A stretch of 64,000 nt of DNA. Source: Silvimonas soli. Its GTDB lineage: Bacteria > Pseudomonadota > Gammaproteobacteria > Burkholderiales > Chitinibacteraceae. The notes under the pieces are model-generated. The model made no database searches. It saw only the letters and a program-made list of their open reading frames with translations, and had not been told where the DNA came from. The translations under genes were made by a program, and so were the position numbers. The stretch covers positions 1,612,001 through 1,676,000 of the forward strand of contig NZ_CP106736.1 in the NCBI RefSeq assembly GCF_030035605.1, written 5' to 3'. Positions 26,949 to 35,969 of the stretch are shown here, in pieces; positions within the stretch are counted from its first letter, which is position 1; every line of letters starts with the position of its first letter.

Positions 26949-27878
26949 ATGGCGCGCTCAAAAAACCTGGCAAAGTGGCTGATTTCCGGCCCGCCGCTGC
27001 TATATCTGATCTTCTTCTTTGCCATCCCTACGGCATTGATGGCGTTTGCGGCATTCCGCTTTCCCGGCGACTACGGCGGCTTGTTGCCGCTGATTGGCGC
27101 CGATCCGGCCACCGGCAAAACCGTGTTGCTGGTGAACAGCCAGAACTGGCACGACTACCTGACGCTGGATAACTTCGCGCGCTTCTTTCAGGAAGCGGTG
27201 TACGTCGAGTTGTTCATCAAGTCATTCGGTTATGCCGCGCTGACCACGCTACTGTGCCTGGGCATGTCTTACCCGCTGGCGTGGCTGATTGCCCGCAGCC
27301 CGAAGAAATGGCGTGACTTGCTGGTGCTGCTGGTGATCTTGCCGTTCTGGAGCAACTTCCTGATCCGCGTGTATGCCTGGATGATTATCCTGGGGCCACA
27401 AGGCTACTTTGCCAAAGTGGTGAACATGGCATTGGGCTGGATCGGCATCGCGCCGCAGCAGTTTCTGTTTACGCCGTTTGCCGTGATCATCGTGCTGGTT
27501 TATGTGCATCTGCCGTTTATGGTGCTGCCGCTGTACGCCAATCTGGAAAAGCACGACATGGCTTTGCTGGATGCCGCGCAGGATCTGGGCGCATCACGCT
27601 GGCAACGCTTCTGGAAAGTCACCTGGCCATTGAGCTTGCCGGGCGTCTACGCAGGAGCTGCGCTGGTGTTTATCCCGGCGCTGGGCATCTTTGCGGTGCC
27701 TGATCTGGTGGGCGGCACCGACGGCATCATGATCGGCAATCTGATCAAGCAACAATTTCTGGATTCGCGCGACTGGCCATTTGGTTCGGTGCTGTCGATC
27801 ATGCTCACCCTGTCCGTGCTGCTGATGGCCGGTTTCATGACCATGCTTGGTCGCGGAGGTAAGCGCAATGCACTCTAA
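26949..27878 (+). CDS. potB: Polyamine ABC transporter permease PotB/PotH
   Basis: A 309-residue permease with about six membrane segments. The EAA-type coupling loop reads ALLDAAQDLGASRWQRFWKVTWPLSLPGV. A periplasmic loop after the first helix is relatively long. It overlaps potC by 11 bases. Confidence 0.93.
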   Translation: MARSKNLAKWLISGPPLLYLIFFFAIPTALMAFAAFRFPGDYGGLLPLIGADPATGKTVLLVNSQNWHDYLTLDNFARFFQEAVYVELFIKSFGYAALTTLLCLGMSYPLAWLIARSPKKWRDLLVLLVILPFWSNFLIRVYAWMIILGPQGYFAKVVNMALGWIGIAPQQFLFTPFAVIIVLVYVHLPFMVLPLYANLEKHDMALLDAAQDLGASRWQRFWKVTWPLSLPGVYAGAALVFIPALGIFAVPDLVGGTDGIMIGNLIKQQFLDSRDWPFGSVLSIMLTLSVLLMAGFMTMLGRGGKRNAL

Positions 27879-28647
27879 ACAAAGCAAATGGCTGTGGGGC
27901 GCGTCCCTGCTGGTTTACGCATTTTTGTACATGCCGCTGCTGATTGTGGTGGTGTACTCGTTCAACGACTCCAAACTGAACGCGGAATGGGTCGGCTTTA
28001 CCACTCAGTGGTACGGCGTGTTGTTCAACGACGACCAGATGCTCACAGCGGCGCGCAACTCGCTGCTGATTGGCGTCACCTCCAGCTTCTTCGCCACCAT
28101 TCTGGGCACGCTGGCGGGTCTGGCCATGTACAAGTACAAGCTGCGCTTGCTGCCAGTGCTGGTGCTGACGCCGATTGCCATTCCGGAAATCCTGATGGCG
28201 TTGTCACTGCTGATGTTCTTTGTCGTGCTCAACTTCAGCATGGGCTATCTGTCGATTGGCCTGGCACACATTGCGTTCTCGATTGGCTTCGTGGCGATTG
28301 TGGTGCGCTCGCGTTTGCAAGGGATGGATGAATCGCTGGTGGAAGCCGCGCGCGACCTGGGCGCATCGCCATTGCAAGCGTTCTGGCAAGTCACCTTTCC
28401 GCTGATTCTGCCGGGCATCATCGCTGGCGCATTAATGGCTTTCACACTTTCGATTGATGACTTTGTGATTACTTACTTTGTAGCCGGCGCTGGAGCGTCT
28501 ACCCTGCCGCTGCAGATTTATTCCATGCTCAAGATTGCCGTTACGCCCGAAGTGAACGCGATTTCCTCGCTGTTGATGCTGCTGACGCTGGCACTGATTG
28601 TCATCGCCGCCAAAGTCGCCCCGGGTGCCTTGCGCGCCAGTCACTAA
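27868..28647 (+). CDS. potC: Polyamine ABC transporter permease PotC/PotI
   Basis: A 259-residue permease with YSFNDSKLNAEWVGFTTQWYG after the first helix and the EAA loop SLVEAARDLGASPLQAFWQVTFPLILPGI. The start at 27868 overlaps the potB stop. It is followed by two hairpins and the two binding-protein genes. Confidence 0.93.
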   Translation: MHSKQSKWLWGASLLVYAFLYMPLLIVVVYSFNDSKLNAEWVGFTTQWYGVLFNDDQMLTAARNSLLIGVTSSFFATILGTLAGLAMYKYKLRLLPVLVLTPIAIPEILMALSLLMFFVVLNFSMGYLSIGLAHIAFSIGFVAIVVRSRLQGMDESLVEAARDLGASPLQAFWQVTFPLILPGIIAGALMAFTLSIDDFVITYFVAGAGASTLPLQIYSMLKIAVTPEVNAISSLLMLLTLALIVIAAKVAPGALRASH

Positions 28648-28660
28648 AAACCCCAGTTAC

Positions 28661-28733
28661 AGGTTCGGCCCGGTGCTGAACCTTCTTTCGCCGGTAAACT
28701 GCCTGCCCCAATCATTGGGGCGGGCAGTTTCAT
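28661..28733 (+). terminator. Double hairpin between potC and the first binding protein
   Basis: The first hairpin has a 9-bp stem (28661-28669 with 28675-28683) followed by TCTTTC. The second has AAACTGCC-T-GCCCCAA (28696-28711) pairing with TTGGGGC-G-GGCAGTTT (28715-28730), 16 pairs including one G-U. Neither has a long U-tract immediately after. They may attenuate transcription or protect the upstream mRNA, so that the binding proteins and membrane components are made at different levels. Confidence 0.6.
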
Positions 28734-28747
28734 TGAGGAAGGACGTT

Positions 28748-29812
28748 ATGAAAAAACTGTTGTTGTCGCTTTCACTGGTCGCACTGGCCAGCGCCGCCCA
28801 TGCCGATAATGTGCTGCATTTGTTCAATTGGAACAACGCGGTGCCGGACAGCACCATCAAGGCGTTTGAGAGCCAGTGCAAATGCCGCGTTGAAGCCACT
28901 TATTACGGTTCGGTAGAAGAGATGCTGGCCAAGCTCTCGGCAGGTGCCACCGGCTTTGACGTGATCGGACCGGCCAACTACGGCATTACGCCGTTGGTGA
29001 AACTGAACCTGCTGCAGCCGCTGGATCACAGCAAGTTATCCAACCTCAAGAATATCGCCCCGGCTTTTGCCAATACCAGGCTTGATCCGGGCAACAAGTA
29101 TTCCGCGCCGTATGACTTCACGGTCACACTCGTCGGATACAACGAAACCAAGGTCAAAGAGCTGGGCCTGGACCCGACCACGTGGGCCATTGCCTTCGAC
29201 CCCAAGGTGCTGGCCAAGATCAAAGGCAAGATCACCGTACTGGATGATCCGCGTGAAGTGATCGGCGAAGCGCTCAAGTACAACGGTTTTTCGGCCAATT
29301 CCACCAATCCGGCCGAGCTGAAAAAAGCCGTGGCGACGATCGAGGCCGCCAAGCCGTATTGGGCGGCATTCAACAGCCAGAGTTACATCAAGGAACTCAC
29401 GGTCGGCAATATCTGGGTGGCGCTGGGATACTCGAACGATATGTACCAGGCCCGCAGCGATGCCGCCAAAGCCAATCGCCCGTTCAAGATAGGTTACGCC
29501 TTGCAAAAAGAAGGCAACGGCATGACCGCGGATAGCTTTGTGGTCGCCAAAGCCGCGCCACGGGCCGATCTGGCGCATCAGTTCATCAACTTCATGCTTG
29601 ATGGCAAAAACGCGGCTGAAACCACCAATCAGGTAGGCTCCGGCACATCCAACACCGCTGCTTTGCCTTTTGTGCGCGCAGACTTGAAAGCCGTGCCCGC
29701 TATCGCCCCGAGCTCCGCTCAAGCCAGCAAACTGGAGCAATTGACCGATCTGGACGCCAAAACCCGCCGTGCGTGGAATCAGGCCTGGACCGAGATCAAG
29801 GTCAGCAAATAA
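28748..29812 (+). CDS. Polyamine-type periplasmic binding protein, diverged copy
   Basis: A 354-residue PotD/PotF-family protein with a signal peptide ending AHA. The ligand-site segment that reads Y-N-W-S-D-Y in E. coli PotF is F-N-W-N-N-A here (residues 26-31), so the aromatic residue is Ala31. A Cys44-Lys-Cys46 pair follows. The conserved QSYIKELTVGNIWVALGYSND is kept. AGGA precedes the ATG at 28748. Ligand preference may differ from the neighbouring copy. Confidence 0.88.
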   Translation: MKKLLLSLSLVALASAAHADNVLHLFNWNNAVPDSTIKAFESQCKCRVEATYYGSVEEMLAKLSAGATGFDVIGPANYGITPLVKLNLLQPLDHSKLSNLKNIAPAFANTRLDPGNKYSAPYDFTVTLVGYNETKVKELGLDPTTWAIAFDPKVLAKIKGKITVLDDPREVIGEALKYNGFSANSTNPAELKKAVATIEAAKPYWAAFNSQSYIKELTVGNIWVALGYSNDMYQARSDAAKANRPFKIGYALQKEGNGMTADSFVVAKAAPRADLAHQFINFMLDGKNAAETTNQVGSGTSNTAALPFVRADLKAVPAIAPSSAQASKLEQLTDLDAKTRRAWNQAWTEIKVSK

Positions 29813-29932
29813 ACGACAGTCGTTGCGGCGAGGTTTTCCAGAATATCTGATCTGGCATAATCGCCGTTTTCCGGCGTGGGACAGCGTATTCCGCGCCCTT
29901 TTTTGTGGTTCCGCAACTGGAGTGTCAACCCG

Positions 29933-30991
29933 ATGAAAAAGCTTTTGATGGCCTTGATGTTGGCCGCAGGCGCCGCCCACGCTGAAGATGTTTTGCATAT
30001 CTACAACTGGAACAACTACATCGCGCCGGAAACCGTAAAGCGCTTTGAAGCCGACTGCAAATGTAAAGTGGTGCAGGATTACTACGGTGCCATGGAAGAA
30101 ATGCTGGCCAAGCTGGCCGCTGGCGCCAAGGGTTACGACGTGATCGTCCCTACCGGCTTTGCCCTGCCGCCGCTGATCAAGCAAGGCCTTGTGCAGCCGC
30201 TGGATAAAACCAAAATCCCGAACATCAAGAACATGAACCCGGCGTTCATGAACAGCCAGTTTGATCCGGGCAACAAGTACTCGATCCCTTACGCTTTCAC
30301 CACCACGTTGATTGGTTACAACGACAAAAAGATCAAGGAACTGGGCATTGATCCGACCAGTTGGTCTGCCATTTTTGATCCGGCAGTGCTGAGCAAGATC
30401 AAGGGCAAAGTCACCGTACTGGACGACCCGAAAGAACTGTTTGCTGCCGCCATGATGTACAACGGTTTCAATCCGAACAGCACGGACATGAAACAATGGC
30501 AAAAGGCCAAGGACACCATCATCAAGGCCAAGCCTTACTGGGCTGCGTTCAATAACCAGAGTTACATCAAGGAACTCACGGTCGGTAACATCTGGCTGGC
30601 GCATGGTTATTCCAGCGATTTCTTCCAGGCCAACGCTGATGCCCACACCGCCAAGCGTCCGTTTGGCGTGGCGTATGTCCTGCAAAAAGAAGGCAACACC
30701 TTGTCGGTGGATAATGTGATGGTGATGAAGTCCGCACCGCGTCCGGATCTGGCGTTCAAGTTCATCAACTTCATGACTGATGGCAAAAATGCATCCGATC
30801 TGACCAACATGATCGGCTCGGGCAACCCGAACGCCGCCGCCGGCCAGTTTGTGCAAGCTGACATCAAGAAAAACACCGCGGTATTCCCGGCTCCAGCTGA
30901 TATGAAAAAGCTGTATCAACTCAACGCTCTGGAAGGCAAACCGCTGCGTGATCTGAACCGGCTCTGGACGGAAGTGAAGACCGCCCGGTAA
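29933..30991 (+). CDS. potF: Polyamine-type periplasmic binding protein (PotF-like)
   Basis: A 352-residue paralogue of the preceding protein with a signal peptide ending AHA. The ligand-site segment YNWNNYIAPETV closely resembles E. coli PotF and keeps Tyr29. Cys42 and Cys44 form the same CKC pair. The later segment QSYIKELTVGNIWLAHGYSSD is shared. A CATAAT -10-like box lies about 75 bases upstream, suggesting its own promoter. The ATG at 29933 starts the signal peptide; an upstream in-frame start at 29876 is unlikely. Confidence 0.9.
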   Translation: MKKLLMALMLAAGAAHAEDVLHIYNWNNYIAPETVKRFEADCKCKVVQDYYGAMEEMLAKLAAGAKGYDVIVPTGFALPPLIKQGLVQPLDKTKIPNIKNMNPAFMNSQFDPGNKYSIPYAFTTTLIGYNDKKIKELGIDPTSWSAIFDPAVLSKIKGKVTVLDDPKELFAAAMMYNGFNPNSTDMKQWQKAKDTIIKAKPYWAAFNNQSYIKELTVGNIWLAHGYSSDFFQANADAHTAKRPFGVAYVLQKEGNTLSVDNVMVMKSAPRPDLAFKFINFMTDGKNASDLTNMIGSGNPNAAAGQFVQADIKKNTAVFPAPADMKKLYQLNALEGKPLRDLNRLWTEVKTAR

Positions 30992-30999
30992 GCTTCAAG

Positions 31000-31026
31000 G
31001 GGTAGCCAGTCTGGCTACCCTTTTTT
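31000..31026 (+). terminator. Rho-independent terminator of the polyamine locus
   Basis: GGGTAGCCAG (31000-31009) and CTGGCTACCC (31011-31020) form a near-perfect palindrome followed by six T. It lies just after the second binding-protein stop. Confidence 0.88.
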
Positions 31027-31043
31027 CATTGCCCTCCGGCCTC

Positions 31044-32159
31044 ATGCGCGCACTCCCTCCCATCAGCTTCCTGGCCCACCGTACTGCCCCCACTCGCGTG
31101 GCGCGCTACTTCTTCTGGTGCTACCTGCTGGTTGTGCTGCTGGTCTCGTTTTACCCGTTCTCCGGCTGGCGTTTTACCGGTGAACCGATCTTTGCCTTCT
31201 ATACCTACCCGCTGCCGTATTACTTCACGTTTTTCGACAATCTGATCAACGTGGTTGCTTATTTCCCGCTGGGATTATCCGCCGCGCTGGCCATGCGGCG
31301 CTGGCGCTGGCTCGGGCCCTTACTGGCAGCGCTGATCGGCATCCTCACGTCGTGCGGGGTCGAATTTGTGCAGCAGTTCATTCCGACCCGGGTGGCGTCC
31401 AATATGGACATCCTCTCCAATGGCTGCGGCAGCGTCATTGGCGCGTTTGTGTCGGTGATTGTGGCGATGCGCCGCTCACAACGGCGCTGGCTGGTGTTCC
31501 GGCATTCGCACCTGTTTCCCGGTGGTGCAGCGGAATGGGGCATGGTGTGGCTGGGCCTATGGCTGATTACCCAGTTCGATCCATCCGTGCCGTTCTTTGG
31601 CGTGGTCGATGAACCACGCGGCATCCCGCAACCCATTCTTGCGCCCATGGGCGATCCAGCTTTGTTTTTGAACCTGCTGGAAGGCTGCGGCATGATGCTC
31701 AACACACTGGGCGTATGCTTGTTTGTGTCAGTGCTGGTGCGCCACAGCCGCGAGATACCCCGCGCGATTGCGTTGCTGGTCACGGTGGTGCTAGCCAGCA
31801 AAATCGTCTTTGCCGGGGCCATGCTCAAGTGGGTGGATTTTTTTGCCTGGATCAACCACAACGTGGCTTTGGGTGGCTTGGCAGCACTACCCTTGCTGGC
31901 AGTGCTGTTGCGGCTGAAACGCCCATGGCGGGCGCTGGCCGGGGCCGTGTGCTTGCTGGCGACCGTATTGGTGAGCTGGATGTGGCCACTCACACCCCAA
32001 CTGTCGGCCATTTTGCCGTTGTTCCGCTGGAACTACGGCCATCTGATGCACTTCCGCGGACTGGCGGCGCTGATCAGCGATCTGTGGCCCTACGGCACCA
32101 TGTTGTTCCTGCTGGGCTTTGCCGCGACCTACCGCAGCGAGAACGAGCCCGACTGGTGA
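31044..32159 (+). CDS. VanZ-family membrane protein
   Basis: A 371-residue inner-membrane protein with roughly eight hydrophobic segments. The N-terminal half carries VanZ-like marks: an NVVAYFPLGL segment, then GVEFVQQFIPTRVASNMDILSNGCGSVIG. The C-terminal half is extra membrane sequence. The function of VanZ-like proteins in this group is not known. The ATG at 31044 is chosen over a TTG at 31029, and no strong ribosome binding site is seen for either. Confidence 0.8.
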   Translation: MRALPPISFLAHRTAPTRVARYFFWCYLLVVLLVSFYPFSGWRFTGEPIFAFYTYPLPYYFTFFDNLINVVAYFPLGLSAALAMRRWRWLGPLLAALIGILTSCGVEFVQQFIPTRVASNMDILSNGCGSVIGAFVSVIVAMRRSQRRWLVFRHSHLFPGGAAEWGMVWLGLWLITQFDPSVPFFGVVDEPRGIPQPILAPMGDPALFLNLLEGCGMMLNTLGVCLFVSVLVRHSREIPRAIALLVTVVLASKIVFAGAMLKWVDFFAWINHNVALGGLAALPLLAVLLRLKRPWRALAGAVCLLATVLVSWMWPLTPQLSAILPLFRWNYGHLMHFRGLAALISDLWPYGTMLFLLGFAATYRSENEPDW

Positions 32160-32174
32160 GTGCGCAAATGCGAC

Positions 32175-32630
32175 TCAGGGCTTGTGCAGTCGCGCTATAC
32201 GCCGTGCTTCGGCATCCTGCCAGCGCTTTTTCTCGATCTGTTTTTCTGGCTCAAACAGTGGCACTGGCGTGGTTTTACCATCGTCCCCTATCGCCACCAT
32301 GGTGAAGTAGCAACTATTGGTGTGCCGTACCGTACGCTCGCGGATGTTCTCGGCGATCACCTTGATGCCGATTTCCATTGAGGTGCGCCCGGTGTAGTTC
32401 ACGCTGGCCAGAAAAGTCACCAGTTCGCCGACGTGAATCGGCTGCTTGAAGGTGACCTGATCCACCGACAGCGTCACCACATAGGTTCCTGCATAGCGGC
32501 TGGCACAGGCATAGGCCACTTCATCCAGCAGTTTCAGCAATTGCCCACCATGCACGTTGCCAGAAAAATTGGCCATTTCCGGCATCATCAACACGGTCAT
32601 GGAAAGCTGGTGGCGGGGAGTGTCGCTCAT
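32175..32630 (-). CDS. Acyl-CoA thioesterase (hotdog fold, YciA/BFIT type)
   Basis: A 151-residue single hotdog domain. The active-site segment GNVHGGQLLKLLDEVAYACA lies near residue 25 and the second strand region is VTLSVDQVTFKQPIHVGELV. It hydrolyses acyl-CoA thioesters; chain-length preference cannot be read from the sequence. The ATG at 32630 has an AGGAAC site. It converges on the VanZ-like gene. Confidence 0.9.
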   Translation of the reverse strand: MSDTPRHQLSMTVLMMPEMANFSGNVHGGQLLKLLDEVAYACASRYAGTYVVTLSVDQVTFKQPIHVGELVTFLASVNYTGRTSMEIGIKVIAENIRERTVRHTNSCYFTMVAIGDDGKTTPVPLFEPEKQIEKKRWQDAEARRIARLHKP

Positions 32631-32731
32631 GAAATGTTCCTGGATAAGTGAACGCGGCAGATACGATGTGGATATACCAAAAGTAACGCCGGGCAAGCCC
32701 GGCGTCATCTGGATTATTTGCAGCGTCTGAC

Positions 32732-33724
32732 TTAAACCACGCCAGCGTGATGCGCCTGCGCGTCGGCATGATAGCTCGAACGCACCATCGCACCCACGGC
32801 GGCGTGCTTGAAGCCCATCTTGTACGCTTCTTCCTCAAACATCTTGAACACATCCGGGTGCACATAACGCAGCACCGGCAGATGGCCATTGGAAGGTTGC
32901 AGATACTGGCCGATGGTCAGCATGTCGATGTCGTGATCGCGCATGTCACGCATCACTTGCAGGATTTCTTCATCAGTTTCGCCCAGACCGACCATGATCC
33001 CGGACTTGGTATTCACGTGCGGGTATTTGGCCTTGAAGTCTTTCAGCAGCTTGAGCGAATGCAGATAATCCGCGCCGGGGCGGGCTTGCTTGTACAAGCG
33101 CGGCACGGTTTCCAGATTGTGGTTCATCACGTCCGGCAAACCAGCGGCAAAGATATCGACAGCGATATCAAGGCGGCCGCGGAAATCCGGCACCAGCACT
33201 TCGATCTGTGTGGCCGGGCTGGCCGCGCGGGTCTTCTGGATGCATTCCACAAAATGCTGGGCACCGCCGTCACGCAGATCGTCACGGTCGACCGACGTCA
33301 CCACCACGTAACGCAGCTTGAGCGCAGCGATGGTTTCAGCCAGATGTTGGGGTTCGTTCTCATCCAGCGGATTGGGACGGCCGTGGCCGACATCGCAGAA
33401 CGGGCAGCGACGGGTACAGATGTCGCCCATGATCATGAAGGTGGCTGTGCCCTTGCCGAAGCACTCCCCGATGTTGGGACAGGACGCCTCTTCGCATACC
33501 GTGTGCAGCTTCTGGTTGCGCAGAATGTCTTTGATTTCGTAGAAGCGGCTATTGGTGCTGGGCGCCGTAACGCGAATCCAGTCCGGCTTCTTAAGCTTTT
33601 GTTCCAGCGGAACAATCTTGATCGGGATACGCGCTGTCTTGGCTTCGCCTTTGTGTTTTACACCGGCGGAGTTGGAAGCAACAGGGGAGGCAATCTCGGA
33701 GGCAGTCTTGAGTTCTTCAGTCAT
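32732..33724 (-). CDS. lipA: Lipoyl synthase LipA
   Basis: A 330-residue radical SAM enzyme that inserts two sulfurs into octanoylated carrier domains. The auxiliary cluster ligands are in CEEASCPNIGEC and the radical SAM cluster in CTRRCPFC. The C-terminal RSSYHAD ends with the conserved serine ligand. It lies 36 bases after lipB. Confidence 0.97.
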   Translation of the reverse strand: MTEELKTASEIASPVASNSAGVKHKGEAKTARIPIKIVPLEQKLKKPDWIRVTAPSTNSRFYEIKDILRNQKLHTVCEEASCPNIGECFGKGTATFMIMGDICTRRCPFCDVGHGRPNPLDENEPQHLAETIAALKLRYVVVTSVDRDDLRDGGAQHFVECIQKTRAASPATQIEVLVPDFRGRLDIAVDIFAAGLPDVMNHNLETVPRLYKQARPGADYLHSLKLLKDFKAKYPHVNTKSGIMVGLGETDEEILQVMRDMRDHDIDMLTIGQYLQPSNGHLPVLRYVHPDVFKMFEEEAYKMGFKHAAVGAMVRSSYHADAQAHHAGVV

Positions 33725-33760
33725 CGTGTCAGCGCAACCCTTGCTTGTGGCAAGCGTTAA

Positions 33761-34450
33761 TCAGTTGATTTGTTGCAGAATTTTGTCGGCCATTCTACGC
33801 GCAAGCGTGGCAGGTGTCTCGGCAAAGCCGTAATCACTCAATTGAGCAATCCGCAGGCCTTCGTAGCCGCACGGATTGATCCAGCCAAACGGCTGCAAAT
33901 CCATGCCGACATTGAACGACAAACCATGAAATGAACAGCCATTACGAATGCGCAAACCCAGCGCGGCAATCTTGGCCTCGCCCAGTTCATCACGCACATA
34001 TACGCCCGGCGCATCGACCTTGCCCCAGGCTTCGATATCAAAGTCTGCCAGCAAGTTGATAACGCTTTGTTCCAGCTTGCGCACCAGTTCACGCACACCG
34101 AGCTTGCTGCGACGCAGGTCCAGCATGGTGTAGGCGATCAGCTGGCCGGGACCGTGATAGGTGACCTGCCCGCCCCGATCAATCTTGACGATGGGAATAT
34201 CGGTCTGGCGCAAGATGTGTTCCGGCTTGCCCGCCTGGCCCAGGGTGTAGACCGGCGGGTGCTCGAGCAACCAGATTTCGTCCTGGCTATCCGGCGTTCG
34301 GGCATCGGTGAAGTCCTGCATGGCGTGCCATGTCGGCTCATAGGCTTGCAGGCCGAGCGGGCGGACCAGCACGCCGCCGACCTCAGCCGGTTGCTGATCG
34401 TGCCAGCCCTCTGTGGCGACCAGCACACCGTTGTTCTCCTCACGCCTCAC
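33761..34450 (-). CDS. lipB: Octanoyltransferase LipB
   Basis: A 229-residue enzyme that moves octanoate from acyl carrier protein to lipoyl domains. Hallmarks are RGGQVTYHGPGQL, KIAALGLRIRNGCSFHG with the active-site Lys, and FGWINPCGYEG with the catalytic Cys. The start used is a GTG at 34450, supported by an AAAGGAG site. The N-terminal ~25 residues before VLVRPLGLQAY are longer than usual, so a later start is possible. Confidence 0.95.
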   Translation of the reverse strand: MRREENNGVLVATEGWHDQQPAEVGGVLVRPLGLQAYEPTWHAMQDFTDARTPDSQDEIWLLEHPPVYTLGQAGKPEHILRQTDIPIVKIDRGGQVTYHGPGQLIAYTMLDLRRSKLGVRELVRKLEQSVINLLADFDIEAWGKVDAPGVYVRDELGEAKIAALGLRIRNGCSFHGLSFNVGMDLQPFGWINPCGYEGLRIAQLSDYGFAETPATLARRMADKILQQIN

Positions 34451-34489
34451 GCCTTGCTCCTTTTAGCCCCGGTTGAGCGGGACACACCA

Positions 34490-34795
34490 TCACAACACCA
34501 TGCGTACCAGCGGATGCGCCCGCAACGCGGCATCAATGGCGTGCACTTGTTCAACGCTCTCAAACGTAATGGAGAGCGTGGCGGCGTAGTAATTGCCTTC
34601 ACGGCTTTCGCGAATGGTGACCAGCTCAGCCAAAAAGCCGGGGATATGCTGTACGGTCACTTCCATCAGCGCAGCGTGAAATTCGTCCTGGGCGACCTGC
34701 TTGCGGCTCACCGCTTTTACCGGGATCAACACGGGAAACTCAACCAGGTCTTCCAGCTTGGGCTGGCCCAGATCAGTCAGGTTAACTTCGCTCAT
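34490..34795 (-). CDS. YbeD/DUF493 family protein
   Basis: A 101-residue small alpha/beta protein with the DUF493 pattern: EFPVLIPVKAV, later SREGNYYAATLSITFESVEQVHAIDAALRAHPLVRMVL. YbeD-type genes are commonly next to lipB, but the molecular role is unclear. It overlaps the dat stop by four bases and precedes lipB by about 40 bases. Confidence 0.9.
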   Translation of the reverse strand: MSEVNLTDLGQPKLEDLVEFPVLIPVKAVSRKQVAQDEFHAALMEVTVQHIPGFLAELVTIRESREGNYYAATLSITFESVEQVHAIDAALRAHPLVRMVL

Positions 34796-35673
34796 GCTTG
34801 TGGCTCCTTGTGGCGCATTACGTCGCGCTTGAATTGCTGATAATGGCGATACATGGCCCGGAACAATGGCCCGGGCTGCCCGCTACCAACCGGGCGGCCA
34901 TCCATAATCACCACTGCCAACACCTCTTTGGACGATGAAGTCAGCCAGACTTCGTCGGCATCACGCACTTGCTGCTCGGTGATCTCACAAACCCGATGCG
35001 CCATACCATGTTGTCGGGCCAGTTCCAGGATGAGGTCGTAAGTGATGCCGGTGAGCATCAGATGCGAGGGTGGTGGGGCCAGTATTTCGCCTTGAATGAC
35101 CACAAAGATGTTGCTCGATGAGCCTTCTATCAAGAGGCCATCCCTAAATAGTACCGTTTCCGCCGCCCCTTCAGCCACCGCCAACTGACGAAGCAACACG
35201 TTGGCGAGCAGTGTCGTGGCCTTGATATTGCAACGCAGCCAGCGGATATCCGCCGCAGAAACCACCGCGACGCCCTGCTCTACCAGATCCGGCGACGGCT
35301 GAGTCAGCGGGTCGGCATAGATCAACACCGTGGGTTCAACTTTCGTCGGAATCACATGATTACGCGGGTACGCTGGCCCGCGGGTTACCTGCAAATAGAC
35401 CGACTGATCGGCAAAACCCTGCAAGCGGATGATCTCCAGAATCAGCGTTCGCCAGGTTTCCCGCGAATGCGGGTTATCGATCTGCACGGCAGCCAGGCTG
35501 TTTTCCAGCCGGGTCAGGTGTTCATCCAGCCGGAACGGCAAGCGGCTGTACACCGGAATGACTTCGTACACACCGTCACCAAACAGAAATCCGCGATCCA
35601 GCACCGGCACCTGGAGTTGCTCCAGCGGGGCAAAACGGCCATTCAGATAAGCGGTGAGTTCGGGAATTTGCAT
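34792..35673 (-). CDS. dat: D-amino-acid aminotransferase (class IV PLP enzyme)
   Basis: A 293-residue fold-type IV aminotransferase. DRGFLFGDGVYEVIPVY lies near the N-terminus, the catalytic lysine is in RCNIKATTLLANVL, and the PLP phosphate site is EGSSSNIFVV. D-alanine transaminases supply D-Ala/D-Glu for peptidoglycan; the placement ahead of ybeD-lipB-lipA matches other betaproteobacteria, where dacC often lies upstream. dacC is absent here. A branched-chain or aminodeoxychorismate role cannot be ruled out. Confidence 0.88.
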   Translation of the reverse strand: MQIPELTAYLNGRFAPLEQLQVPVLDRGFLFGDGVYEVIPVYSRLPFRLDEHLTRLENSLAAVQIDNPHSRETWRTLILEIIRLQGFADQSVYLQVTRGPAYPRNHVIPTKVEPTVLIYADPLTQPSPDLVEQGVAVVSAADIRWLRCNIKATTLLANVLLRQLAVAEGAAETVLFRDGLLIEGSSSNIFVVIQGEILAPPPSHLMLTGITYDLILELARQHGMAHRVCEITEQQVRDADEVWLTSSSKEVLAVVIMDGRPVGSGQPGPLFRAMYRHYQQFKRDVMRHKEPQA

Positions 35674-35796
35674 GGCGAAGTCTCAGGGCTGCACAAAGTA
35701 ATATTCCATTATGGCCTTGGCTGGGCCTGCTGAAACCTGGTGATTTACCGTCAACTCAGACAACCGCTGGCGTTGTCAGGAAGGCCTTATTAAAAA

Positions 35797-35818
35797 CTTG
35801 TAATATTCTGTTCACATT
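35797..35818 (+). promoter_or_regulatory. Candidate Pho box upstream of phoB
   Basis: Two 11-base units, CTTGTAATATT and CTGTTCACATT, lie in tandem about 150 bases before the phoB start. The Pho box is an 11-base direct repeat based on CTGTCAT with an A/T-rich spacer. The match is partial (second unit better), so autoregulation is a suggestion. Confidence 0.35.
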
Positions 35819-35969
35819 AGAGCCTTAATCTCGCAACAATTTTCGGGCGCCCACGTCGCATACAACAATTGAAAACTGGCCATTTGAGCTGGTTTCACTC
35901 GGAGATGAGCCACCCTCGGGATGGCAGCTTGAAGCGCCCTAACCGCAACCACTGCGAGGTTTTAACCCG

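Noticed and set aside
29036..30919. A 627-residue minus-strand open frame across both polyamine-binding-protein genes
   Set aside because: It is antisense to two clear binding-protein genes, spans their intergenic gap, and its composition (His/Arg/Gln-rich) is typical of shadow frames in GC-biased DNA.
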